A stretch of DNA of 64,000 bases, taken from the NCBI GenBank assembly GCA_965203605.1, contig OZ241902.1, forward strand, positions 3,968,001 to 4,032,000, written 5' to 3'. The notes under the pieces are model-generated. The model was not told where the DNA came from. It ran no database searches and saw only the letters and a list, made by a program, of their open reading frames with translations. Shown in pieces: positions 19,801 through 29,919 of the stretch. Each line of letters begins with the position of its first letter. Position 1 is the stretch's first letter. The position numbers were made by a program, and so were the translations under genes. Source of the DNA: JAPOUP01 sp965203605 (GTDB taxonomy: Bacteria > Pseudomonadota > Alphaproteobacteria > Rhodobacterales > Rhodobacteraceae).

Positions 19801-22800
19801 ACGGCGACGACACCATCGCGCCGTCCCGCCTGATATCGCCCCTTCACAGGGGCGTGGATTGAAACAGGGTGCAGGACAGGGCCATCAGCCCTGCACCCAT
19901 CGTCGCCCCTTCACAGGGGCGTGGATTGAAACCGCGAAACATCGAAGGTGCCCGCGACCTATGGGAGTCGCCCCTTCACAGGGGCGTGGATTGAAACATG
20001 CAAGACATCCCTGCGCGAGAGATACAAGCAGGGTCGCCCCTTCACAGGGGCGTGGATTGAAACTGGGAGTCGGGCTGGAACGACCTCTGCAACGAGGGTC
20101 GCCCCTTCACAGGGGCGTGGATTGAAACGTGATGACGGGCGGAACCGTCCTGTCGGCCACCGGTCGCCCCTTCACAGGGGCGTGGATTGAAACCTGACCC
20201 AGCCTGTCAAGCTCGAAAGTGCCCATATGTCGCCCCTTCACAGGGGCGTGGATTGAAACAACGCCCCAATTCCCTCCGTCGCGGCCCGGAAAAACGTCGC
20301 CCCTTCACAGGGGCGTGGATTGAAACCGCGTCCGGCTGGTGGACGCGCCCCAGCCGCTCCGTCGCCCCTTCACAGGGGCGTGGATTGAAACACGCACAAT
20401 GGCCGGGCGTACTGGCGGCTTGACGCGTCGCCCCTTCACAGGGGCGTGGATTGAAACCGCAGGAGATACATGCTGCGGACGGCCCGCAACGGTCGCCCCT
20501 TCACAGGGGCGTGGATTGAAACCCCGGATTGCCGTCTGTAACCAAAAAATCCGGCGGTCGCCCCTTCACAGGGGCGTGGATTGAAACGTGCCGCTCTCCG
20601 GCAGCGCCAGCCCGATACACGTGTCGCCCCTTCACAGGGGCGTGGATTGAAACAGGAGATCAACGTTGTGATAAACTCCACTGACGGGTCGCCCCTTCAC
20701 AGGGGCGTGGATTGAAACCTGACTGGCAGTTACGATTCGAGTTGGGGCAGTCGTCGCCCCTTCACAGGGGCGTGGATTGAAACCAGTTATGCGTGGCCTT
20801 ACTCGGCGACTGGCTGCGTCGCCCCTTCACAGGGGCGTGGATTGAAACGTCAGGTGGAGGGGCCGGCGGCGGCGCGTCCTCGGGTCGCCCCTTCACAGGG
20901 GCGTGGATTGAAACAGACCTAGTGCATCGCCTGCAGGAGCGGGCGGCATGTCGCCCCTTCACAGGGGCGTGGATTGAAACGGATCGAGCGCGATGGAACG
21001 CTCGCTGATGCGGAGGGTCGCCCCTTCACAGGGGCGTGGATTGAAACATGCAATAAAGTACGGCTCGATCCAGTATCGGGACCTGTCGCCCCTTCACAGG
21101 GGCGTGGATTGAAACTACCGCATCGAATCGCCGGACGCTGTCTCCACCGGTCGCCCCTTCACAGGGGCGTGGATTGAAACCACGGCATCGGGAGAGGAAC
21201 CGCCTTGAGACCACCGTCGCCCCTTCACAGGGGCGTGGATTGAAACAGCTGCGACTAACGGCGAGTGGCAGGGGGGCCCCGTCGCCCCTTCACAGGGGCG
21301 TGGATTGAAACTGCCTTGATCCTGTCGTATTCCGCCTTGATCGCGGGTCGCCCCTTCACAGGGGCGTGGATTGAAACTGCAGGGACATCGCTAACGGATC
21401 GTGTGGAGGCGTCGCCCCTTCACAGGGGCGTGGATTGAAACCGCCTTGATGCGATCATACTCCGCCTTAATGGCGGTCGCCCCTTCACAGGGGCGTGGAT
21501 TGAAACTGCTTGCGTATGGCCTGCAGCTATACTATGTATGGTCGCCCCTTCACAGGGGCGTGGATTGAAACTATGACCGCAAAACGGACGATCCATCGCC
21601 CGCCGAGTCGCCCCTTCACAGGGGCGTGGATTGAAACCGCGGCCGCGTCACGCCATCCGATGAAGCCGTCGGGTCGCCCCTTCACAGGGGCGTGGATTGA
21701 AACGGCAACACAAGTGTTCAAGAACTCAAACCGATTCCGTCGCCCCTTCACAGGGGCGTGGATTGAAACGCTCGACCGAACCTCGCTGACGCTCGGATCG
21801 GCGTCGCCCCTTCACAGGGGCGTGGATTGAAACGCGTCATTGAAGCGGACCCGTGCCTTGACCCAGAGTCGCCCCTTCACAGGGGCGTGGATTGAAACCT
21901 TGCGGAGATCGATCCGCACTGCCGCAGGGTGCTGTCGCCCCTTCACAGGGGCGTGGATTGAAACGCCAGCAGCGACCAGTCGGTCTTGTCGATGGCCGCG
22001 TCGCCCCTTCACAGGGGCGTGGATTGAAACCTTGCGGAGATCGATCCGCACTGCCGCAGGGTGCTGTCGCCCCTTCACAGGGGCGTGGATTGAAACACGA
22101 TGAACGCGCGCAGTATCTTGGCGGGATGGTGTCGCCCCTTCACAGGGGCGTGGATTGAAACATCGCCGCATCCTCAATGTGGCACCGCCTGCGAGGTCGC
22201 CCCTTCACAGGGGCGTGGATTGAAACGTGACAATGGCTATGATGTTGTTGCCGCCGATGGTCGCCCCTTCACAGGGGCGTGGATTGAAACCACGTTTGGT
22301 AGCAGTCCAGCCCGGTTAAAAACCGTCGCCCCTTCACAGGGGCGTGGATTGAAACAGAGCCGATCCGCCTCGGACACGGCCATTGCGCGTCGCCCCTTCA
22401 CAGGGGCGTGGATTGAAACCCCCTGATCCGCCTCGGACCAACGCGGCACCGGGTCGCCCCTTCACAGGGGCGTGGATTGAAACAAAATGGTCCACGTCGG
22501 CTTTATGGGACTGTCATAAAGTCGCCCCTTCACAGGGGCGTGGATTGAAACAGTGTGCGGCCAATCGCTGGATCGGCCGTGACCGTCGCCCCTTCACAGG
22601 GGCGTGGATTGAAACGTCAATGACGTTGCGTACGTCCTGGACAAGCGGCGTCGCCCCTTCACAGGGGCGTGGATTGAAACAGCGCCGCGGACGACCCGGA
22701 GGAGCATGCGCTCTGGTCGCCCCTTCACAGGGGCGTGGATTGAAACCGCATGAGCAGTATTTCCCGGCCTCGACCAGCGTGTCGCCCCTTCACAGGGGCG

Positions 22801-25800
22801 TGGATTGAAACCGGTACTATGCTGGTCGATCATGTCAACGATGTCGTCGCCCCTTCACAGGGGCGTGGATTGAAACGTGTTGGTGCTGGCCCAGGGCGCG
22901 GGATCGGTGGTCGCCCCTTCACAGGGGCGTGGATTGAAACACCCCTAAGCACAAGCTGGCGGCCCAGGTTGTGGGTCGCCCCTTCACAGGGGCGTGGATT
23001 GAAACCCCGTTGGGGAGGGATAGCCAGGCTGCTCTTTTCGTCGCCCCTTCACAGGGGCGTGGATTGAAACCGGGCAAGAACTTTGAAGCGACGTTCGTCT
23101 TCGAGGTCGCCCCTTCACAGGGGCGTGGATTGAAACGTTTAAAAATGCGCCGGTATGATAGTTTCTCATAGTCGCCCCTTCACAGGGGCGTGGATTGAAA
23201 CCCGAGTGCCATCGTAATAGACAAGCGTAATCTCGGTCGCCCCTTCACAGGGGCGTGGATTGAAACACGACGAACCAGCTGCGCACCGAGATCATCGAGG
23301 AGTCGCCCCTTCACAGGGGCGTGGATTGAAACACGACGAACCAGCTGCGCACCGAGATCATCGAGGAGTCGCCCCTTCACAGGGGCGTGGATTGAAACCA
23401 ATGAAACGAACCGCGGACCTCCCGGCGGCGCTGGTCGCCCCTTCACAGGGGCGTGGATTGAAACCGGTGAGGTCCGCGAATGCGGACGCGCCACCGGAGG
23501 TCGCCCCTTCACAGGGGCGTGGATTGAAACGCATCCATCCTGACCCTCACGCTCAACGACGGCTGTCGCCCCTTCACAGGGGCGTGGATTGAAACCACGA
23601 ATGCGGCGGCAGGTCGTCGTGCAGCGCGAGGTCGCCCCTTCACAGGGGCGTGGATTGAAACAGTGAGTGGCACCGGGAACCCAGCATCCGGCGATTGTCG
23701 CCCCTTCACAGGGGCGTGGATTGAAACCAGTTATGCGTGGCCGTATTCGGCGACCAGTTGCGTCGCCCCTTCACAGGGGCGTGGATTGAAACCAGAGGTT
23801 TAAACAGCGGCGGCGATGGCGGCGGCAAGTCGCCCCTTCACAGGGGCGTGGATTGAAACGTAGATTGAACGCTGTTTAGGTTCCGCGCCCCAAAGTCGCC
23901 CCTTCACAGGGGCGTGGATTGAAACGGCTACAGCGACGTCAGGCGAAGGGGCCGGGCCGGGTCGCCCCTTCACAGGGGCGTGGATTGAAACGGCGACTGG
24001 GCGTGGTCGTCAAGGCTGCTACAAATGTCGCCCCTTCACAGGGGCGTGGATTGAAACGCGCTCGATAACGCCGCATCGCCTCACGGACAGTCGTCGCCCC
24101 TTCACAGGGGCGTGGATTGAAACTGCTTGCATCCCGAACCTGCATATAATAGGTATGCGTCGCCCCTTCACAGGGGCGTGGATTGAAACAGATACTTAGC
24201 CAGATACGCGCCACACTGATACGGTCGCCCCTTCACAGGGGCGTGGATTGAAACTCTCCCTGTCCGCGTCAACGGGAGGGCGGCTGTCCGTCGCCCCTTC
24301 ACAGGGGCGTGGATTGAAACCGTTTGCTCTTGTGATAGGCGCGGCGCAATTGCTCGTCGCCCCTTCACAGGGGCGTGGATTGAAACCGGGCGCTCATGGA
24401 GTGGGCCGGGCGGTGGGACGTCGCCCCTTCACAGGGGCGTGGATTGAAACTCGGCCTCCATCCTGGAGATATTGCAGCGCGGCGGTCGCCCCTTCACAGG
24501 GGCGTGGATTGAAACCATAGTCGACGCTCTTTTTGGCGACCTTTTGGCGGTCGCCCCTTCACAGGGGCGTGGATTGAAACACCTAGGAGTGCCATATCAT
24601 GGCTACCACCAAGAACGTCGCCCCTTCACAGGGGCGTGGATTGAAACGTCCATTCCCCCGCCCGAAGGCATTCGTCCACCGGTCGCCCCTTCACAGGGGC
24701 GTGGATTGAAACGGAATGCAACGTGACCGTAGGCTTTAACTGCGACTGTCGCCCCTTCACAGGGGCGTGGATTGAAACATGTAGGTAACGAACGTAGGAT
24801 GGGACGTGAGGGCGTCGCCCCTTCACAGGGGCGTGGATTGAAACCGTGTGACCGAATGCATGACGCGCACCGGAACCGGTCGCCCCTTCACAGGGGCGTG
24901 GATTGAAACCGTGTGACCGAATGCATGACGCGCACCGGAACCGGTCGCCCCTTCACAGGGGCGTGGATTGAAACACCGACACACATACCGCAACACACGC
25001 ACACGCGAATGTCGCCCCTTCACAGGGGCGTGGATTGAAACGGTCCATCATCTCGGAGGTCTTGCAGGTGTCGAGTCGCCCCTTCACAGGGGCGTGGATT
25101 GAAACAACGGCATCCTCGCGCACAACCCCGCGCCGCGCCACGTCGCCCCTTCACAGGGGCGTGGATTGAAACAGCATAGCCTGGGCGAGACACATCACCA
25201 TTTCGACGTCGCCCCTTCACAGGGGCGTGGATTGAAACGCCACCATCCCGGCGTAGGCCTCGGTGTGGCGCGTCGCCCCTTCACAGGGGCGTGGATTGAA
25301 ACGCCGAATCCAGGCAGCGGGTGCTCATCGAGATAGCGTCGCCCCTTCACAGGGGCGTGGATTGAAACCATGCCCGCCAGCAGCCGGTCGATCTCGGCGG
25401 TGGTCGCCCCTTCACAGGGGCGTGGATTGAAACTGTTGCGCGATGTCGCTCCGGAACGTCTTTTCGAGTCGCCCCTTCACAGGGGCGTGGATTGAAACCT
25501 GTCAGGGAACGGAGGGCGCGCATAGTGAAACTGTCGCCCCTTCACAGGGGCGTGGATTGAAACACCGCGTTCCGCGAGATCGCTGTTATAGCGGACCAAG
25601 TCGCCCCTTCACAGGGGCGTGGATTGAAACCGTCCGGCCGCCGTCCTGTCGCGTCCGCGTCCGAGTCGCCCCTTCACAGGGGCGTGGATTGAAACGCTTG
25701 TGGAGTTGACGGGAAGAGGCTGATCGCCGGTCGCCCCTTCACAGGGGCGTGGATTGAAACGCACATTACGGCGACATCGCGGTCGCCCCTTCACAGGGGC

Positions 25801-26250
25801 GTGGATTGAAACTTCCGTTATCTGCGAATTTGACCGGTGCGGTGATGGTCGCCCCTTCACAGGGGCGTGGATTGAAACGCCGGGAGGACCAGCGTCGCCG
25901 CGATGCCGGACCGTCGCCCCTTCACAGGGGCGTGGATTGAAACAATTATTACCGAGCTAAACCGAAAACCGCCCTGAGTCGCCCCTTCACAGGGGCGTGG
26001 ATTGAAACCTCGACATCGTGCTCCGCCAGGCACGGACCGGAATGTCGCCCCTTCACAGGGGCGTGGATTGAAACGCGAAGCTCGGCGGCGCCTGAAGTGG
26101 GGACATCATGTCGCCCCTTCACAGGGGCGTGGATTGAAACACGTTCTCCGCCACAAAAACCAAAGGCTGAACCTGTCGCCCCTTCACAGGGGCGTGGATT
26201 GAAACGAGATCTGGGTATGCAGGGAAATCGATACTGGCGTCGCCCCTTCA
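16886..26250 (+). CRISPR. Type I-C CRISPR array, leader-proximal part (about 143 spacers)
   Basis: The 31-bp repeat begins GTCGCCCCTTCACAGG and ends GGCGTGGATTGAAAC; its CGCCCC/GGGGCG arms form the hairpin recognised by Cas5c. Orientation is set by the leader on the left and the ATTGAAAC repeat end. By hand count there are 143 full repeats plus the left 12 bases of repeat 144, which is cut by a transposon. Spacers are 32-36 nt, mostly 34-35, with one exception of 21 nt at 25761-25781. Repeats are nearly invariant; the one at 19835 starts ATCG instead of GTCG. Exact duplicate spacers occur at 21899/22031, 23267/23333 and 24845/24910. Confidence 0.98.
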
Positions 26251-26283
26251 GGGGTCGAGTGCCGGAAGGGGCGAAAAACCCCT

Positions 26284-29187
26284 TCAGGCGATTTCGGCTC
26301 CCTCTCCAGGCCAGATGTACTGGCCGATGAGAAGGATATGCTCCCATCCGAGGGGCGAGATATGCGCGAGCAGTTTATCAGGCGTTTCCAGACCCGCGCG
26401 CCTGCGCTGCATGACGGCCGCGCCGAGCTGCCGCGTGTTCCAGAATATGATTATCGCCGTCAGCAGGTTCAGGCCGGCGAGACGGAAGTGCTGGCTCTCG
26501 GTTGTCCGGTCCCGGATCTCGCCCTGGCGGCCGATCCGCAACGCGTTCTTCAGGGCATGGTGTGATTCGCCCTTGTTGAGGCCGATACTGGCCCGTCGCT
26601 GCATGTCGGTATCCAGCGCCCATTCAATCATGAACAGCGTCCGCTCGATCCGTCCGACCTCCCGCAGCGCTATGGCCAGGTCGTGCTGGCGCGGCCGGGC
26701 CGACAGCTGCTTCAGCATCTGGCTCGGCGGTACCTTGCCGGAGAGCATCGTGGCGGTGCAGCGAAGCACATCGGACCAGTTGTCGATGACCGTCATTTCC
26801 CGGATTCTGTCCCCGGTCACGCCTTTGAGTTCTTTTGGGACGCTTCCGGGATCGAAGACGTGGAACCTCTTGGATGGCAGGTCCCGGATGCGGGGGATGA
26901 AGAGATAGCCCAGCAGCGAGCTGGCCGCGAACACGAGATCGGTGAACCCGCCCGTGTCCGTGTAGTGTTCCCTGATCCGCTTTCCGGTCTCGGTCAGGCA
27001 CAGGCCGTCCAGAATGTACGGCGCCTCGCTCACCGTGGAGGGTATGGCGGCGATCCAGAAAGGTCCGAACTGATCGGACAGATGGGTGTAGGCTTTCAGT
27101 CCCGCATCCTGACCGTATCTGGCGTTGACCAGGTTCATGGCCTCGCCCTGGCGCGCGGCCGGAAAGAACTGCCCGTCGCTGGATGAGGTCCGGCCCGAGC
27201 CCCAGTGCCGGGCCATGGGCAGTCTGGACTGCGCCTCGATCACCATGGCCAAGGCCTGGTTGATCGCCCCGTTCTCGACGTGCCAGCGCGACAGGCGGGA
27301 CAGCTGGAGATAGTCATGCGAACTGGTCGCCTCGGCCATCTTGCTCAGGCCAAGGTTCAGCCCTTCCGCCAGCAGGACATTCAGCAGCCCGATCCTGTCC
27401 CTGCAGGGGGTGCCCGTGCGCAGATGCGTGAAAGGCTCGGTGAAGCCCGTCGCGCTGTCCACGTCGAGAAGGATATCCGTGATCCGGGCATTGGGCAGAC
27501 GCCGGTACAGATCGCGGACCAGCTCACCGGCCTCTTCGGGCACATCGGCCTTCAGGCGCTCGATTCGCAGCTCGCCGGCTTCGATGATGCCGTTGGGAAG
27601 GGCGCCGTTCCTGACCGCCGCCGCGAGACGGGCCAGTCCATCCTCAAGCCGGCGTCTGCGATCCCTGATCCAGGCGCCGGGTTCCAGTGGAATCGTGAGT
27701 TCCGGCATGGCCTGCGCCACCTCGACCGGCACGAGCACCTGTCTTGTGTCGGCATACCGGCGGGCATGTGCCAGCCAGATGTCGTTGGACCGGAAGGCTT
27801 CACGCAGATGGCACATCACCGCCACGGTCCAAAGCCGCTCCATGTCGGTTTCCGGCTTTCGCATCTGTTCCCGCCACTTTGACCGGGGTGCCAGGAAAGG
27901 CATCGACCGGGAGGGAATGTCCAGCCCGTCCCGGATAATGGCTGCGGCATCGAGCAGGGGCTGGGCCGCGGTACCGCCCCTGATATCCAGCGCGTTCAGC
28001 ATGCGTCTCGCATAGAGCCTGAAACTGTGGAACCCCTTCACGATATGGTCCAGGGGCTCGGCCTTGGCGGTCTGCCCCAGTCTGGTGGCCTTGGCGACAA
28101 GCGTCCCCAGCCCGTCCCAGCCGCAGGACGCGTCAACCGCGCCGGTCAGGGCCGCGTCATCGCCCCTTGCCAGCAGCAGCGCCGCGCCCAGCGATCCAAA
28201 ACCGGCCAGTGTGCCGGAGATGTCCGCCTGCGCCTCCCTGACCCGAAGTTCACAGTGTTTCCTCGCCTCCCGCCATGCCCGGCCCACGATCCGGTCATGT
28301 GTTTCGACGACGACATCCGCAATGGAAGCGCGCCACTCCACGACGCAGGTGGCCAGAATGGCGAGGCGGCGGTCACCGGTGATCTCCTGAAGACCGCCCG
28401 TGAAGTACCGTTCGCCCTGGCGCCGCAGGCGTTTGATCCGGTGGGGTGGGATATCATCAAGGACCGCGGGCGGGAGGTCGATCCCCTGCAGGAACTCCAG
28501 CCGGTCGAGCTGGCGGTTGAGATCGGCCGTGTTTCGACCCACCTCGAACTGGCGCAGCCAGACGAATCTGCTGATCCTGCCATCCGCGTCCTCGTTGATG
28601 AGGCTGTCAAGGCGGTCGCGCATCCCGCCTTTCAGGCGAGCGACGATCCGGGCGTCGATCCGGCGCTCGGCGGAGACCAGGGCACCGGCGCACAGCCTCT
28701 CGATGGTCGAGATGCCGGGCAGGATTATCCGCTGACGCCGGCATTCCGCCACGAAGTCACTCACGAGGCCTTCGTTTGATTCCGCCGCTTCGGCCTGCTG
28801 GCCGATCCAGGATTTCATCCTCTTCGCCCGCTTGCCCGTGAACATCCTGTACCCGTAAATCCCGCGCAGGGCCGAGAGATGCTCGTACCTGGTGTTCTCG
28901 CGGCTTGCGTATGGCAGAAGATCCTCCGTCCTCAGCCCGATCTGGGCGGCGACGAAACTGGACAGGGCTTCGGGGATCAGTTCGCCCGGCCTCAACAGCC
29001 GCCCCGGATAGCGGAACGCGCAGAGCTGCAGCGCGAAACCGATCTGGTTTTCCGGTCTCCGTCGTAACCGGATGTGTTCGATGTCGTCATCCGCCAAGGT
29101 ATAGTGACGCAGCAGGGACGCCCCGTCAGAGGGCAGGTCGAAGAGAGAGGCCCGCTGGCGGGCCGTCAGGACATTGCGTCTTGGCAT
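26284..29187 (-). CDS. tnpA: Tn3-family transposase TnpA
   Basis: Replicative DDE transposase of 967 residues, normal for Tn3. It starts MPRRNVLTARQRASLFDLPS, the N-terminal DNA-binding domain shared by the family. The large C-terminal catalytic domain includes LSRWHVENGAINQALAMVIE, AARQGEAMNLVNARYGQD, TDTGGFTDLVFAASSLLGY and FWNTRQLGAAV near the end. The frame is uninterrupted and stops 2 bases inside the left terminal repeat. It diverges from tnpR across 93 bases. Confidence 0.95.
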   Translation of the reverse strand: MPRRNVLTARQRASLFDLPSDGASLLRHYTLADDDIEHIRLRRRPENQIGFALQLCAFRYPGRLLRPGELIPEALSSFVAAQIGLRTEDLLPYASRENTRYEHLSALRGIYGYRMFTGKRAKRMKSWIGQQAEAAESNEGLVSDFVAECRRQRIILPGISTIERLCAGALVSAERRIDARIVARLKGGMRDRLDSLINEDADGRISRFVWLRQFEVGRNTADLNRQLDRLEFLQGIDLPPAVLDDIPPHRIKRLRRQGERYFTGGLQEITGDRRLAILATCVVEWRASIADVVVETHDRIVGRAWREARKHCELRVREAQADISGTLAGFGSLGAALLLARGDDAALTGAVDASCGWDGLGTLVAKATRLGQTAKAEPLDHIVKGFHSFRLYARRMLNALDIRGGTAAQPLLDAAAIIRDGLDIPSRSMPFLAPRSKWREQMRKPETDMERLWTVAVMCHLREAFRSNDIWLAHARRYADTRQVLVPVEVAQAMPELTIPLEPGAWIRDRRRRLEDGLARLAAAVRNGALPNGIIEAGELRIERLKADVPEEAGELVRDLYRRLPNARITDILLDVDSATGFTEPFTHLRTGTPCRDRIGLLNVLLAEGLNLGLSKMAEATSSHDYLQLSRLSRWHVENGAINQALAMVIEAQSRLPMARHWGSGRTSSSDGQFFPAARQGEAMNLVNARYGQDAGLKAYTHLSDQFGPFWIAAIPSTVSEAPYILDGLCLTETGKRIREHYTDTGGFTDLVFAASSLLGYLFIPRIRDLPSKRFHVFDPGSVPKELKGVTGDRIREMTVIDNWSDVLRCTATMLSGKVPPSQMLKQLSARPRQHDLAIALREVGRIERTLFMIEWALDTDMQRRASIGLNKGESHHALKNALRIGRQGEIRDRTTESQHFRLAGLNLLTAIIIFWNTRQLGAAVMQRRRAGLETPDKLLAHISPLGWEHILLIGQYIWPGEGAEIA

Positions 29188-29280
29188 TCAGTCTGTCCTC
29201 CTTGAAGGGTGGTCTGTCAGGGACGGTTGCCCTATGATGGATTTCAATGGGTTACACACCGAAAATCCAGTGGGGTTCAA
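29188..29280. promoter_or_regulatory. Divergent tnpA/tnpR intergenic region, probable resolution site
   Basis: A 93-base gap between the divergent transposase and recombinase starts. In Tn3-family elements this position holds both promoters and the res site where the resolvase acts on cointegrates. Individual resolvase sub-sites were not resolved by eye. CTCC at about 29211 is the tnpA ribosome binding site on the minus strand. Confidence 0.5.
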
Positions 29281-29886
29281 ATGGGACGGTCAGCCGCCAT
29301 CTACGCCCGTGTCTCGACCGCCGACCAGAGCTGCGACCGGCAGGTCGCCGACCTGAAGGGATTCGCCCGTCGCTGCGGTTATGAGGTTGTCGGGGTTTTC
29401 GAGGAAACCGCTTCGGGAGCCTCGGCCTCCCGCCGCCTCCGCAGGCAGGTGATCGACCTTGCCCAGGCCCGCCGGATCGACGCCATCCTCGTGACCGAGC
29501 TCTCCCGGTGGGGGCGGTCGACCCGGGATCTGCTCGCCACCCTGGAAATGCTATCGGGCTGGAATGTCTCACTGGTCGCGATGCACGGCCTGACATTCGA
29601 ACTGGACACCCCGCACGGACGGATGATGGCCACAATGCTGGCGGGCATCGCGCAGTTCGAGCGCGACCTGCTGGGCGAGCGCGTCAGGTCAGGACTGGCG
29701 GCGGCGAAGGCGCGGGGAAAGAAACTCGGTCGCCAGCCCGGGCAGAGACCGAAATCGGACAGGCTCGCGCCGAAGGTCATCCGGGCCGTCGGGGAGGGCC
29801 GGAGCTACCGATGGATCGCGCACGACCTCGGAATCAGCAAGAACACCGTGCTTGAAATCATGAAACGGCATCGGGCAAGTCCTTAA
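29281..29886 (+). CDS. tnpR: Tn3-type serine recombinase (resolvase)
   Basis: Serine recombinase of 201 residues that resolves cointegrates. The catalytic domain has AAIYARVSTADQ (nucleophile Ser about 12) and ILVTELSRWGRSTRDLLATL (the Arg-containing active-site motif). It then has MLAGIAQFERDLLGERVRSG and the long E helix, followed by a C-terminal helix-turn-helix (YRWIAHDLGISKNTVLEIMK). The ATG at 29281 gives the standard N-terminus; the longer frame from 29209 adds a leader with no similarity to the family. The stop is 1 base before the right terminal repeat. Confidence 0.94.
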   Translation: MGRSAAIYARVSTADQSCDRQVADLKGFARRCGYEVVGVFEETASGASASRRLRRQVIDLAQARRIDAILVTELSRWGRSTRDLLATLEMLSGWNVSLVAMHGLTFELDTPHGRMMATMLAGIAQFERDLLGERVRSGLAAAKARGKKLGRQPGQRPKSDRLAPKVIRAVGEGRSYRWIAHDLGISKNTVLEIMKRHRASP

Positions 29887-29919
29887 CGGGGTTTTTCGCC
29901 CCTTCCGGCACTCGACCCG

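Larger units (their letters stand above)
26251..29919. mobile_element. Tn3-family transposon inserted in a CRISPR repeat
   Basis: A 3669-bp element with 32-bp terminal inverted repeats (26251-26282 and 29888-29919) that differ only at the outermost base. It is flanked by the 5-bp duplication CTTCA (26246-26250 and 29920-29924), itself part of the repeat. It carries only the divergent tnpA (minus) and tnpR (plus) and no cargo. Each gene ends within a few bases of its terminal repeat. The inverted repeats contain the 10-mer TCGCCCCTTC, also present in the CRISPR repeat. Confidence 0.95.

Noticed and set aside
27205..29067. Several 200-250 codon plus-strand frames across tnpA
   Set aside because: They overlap the intact 967-residue Tn3 transposase on the other strand and lack any domain.
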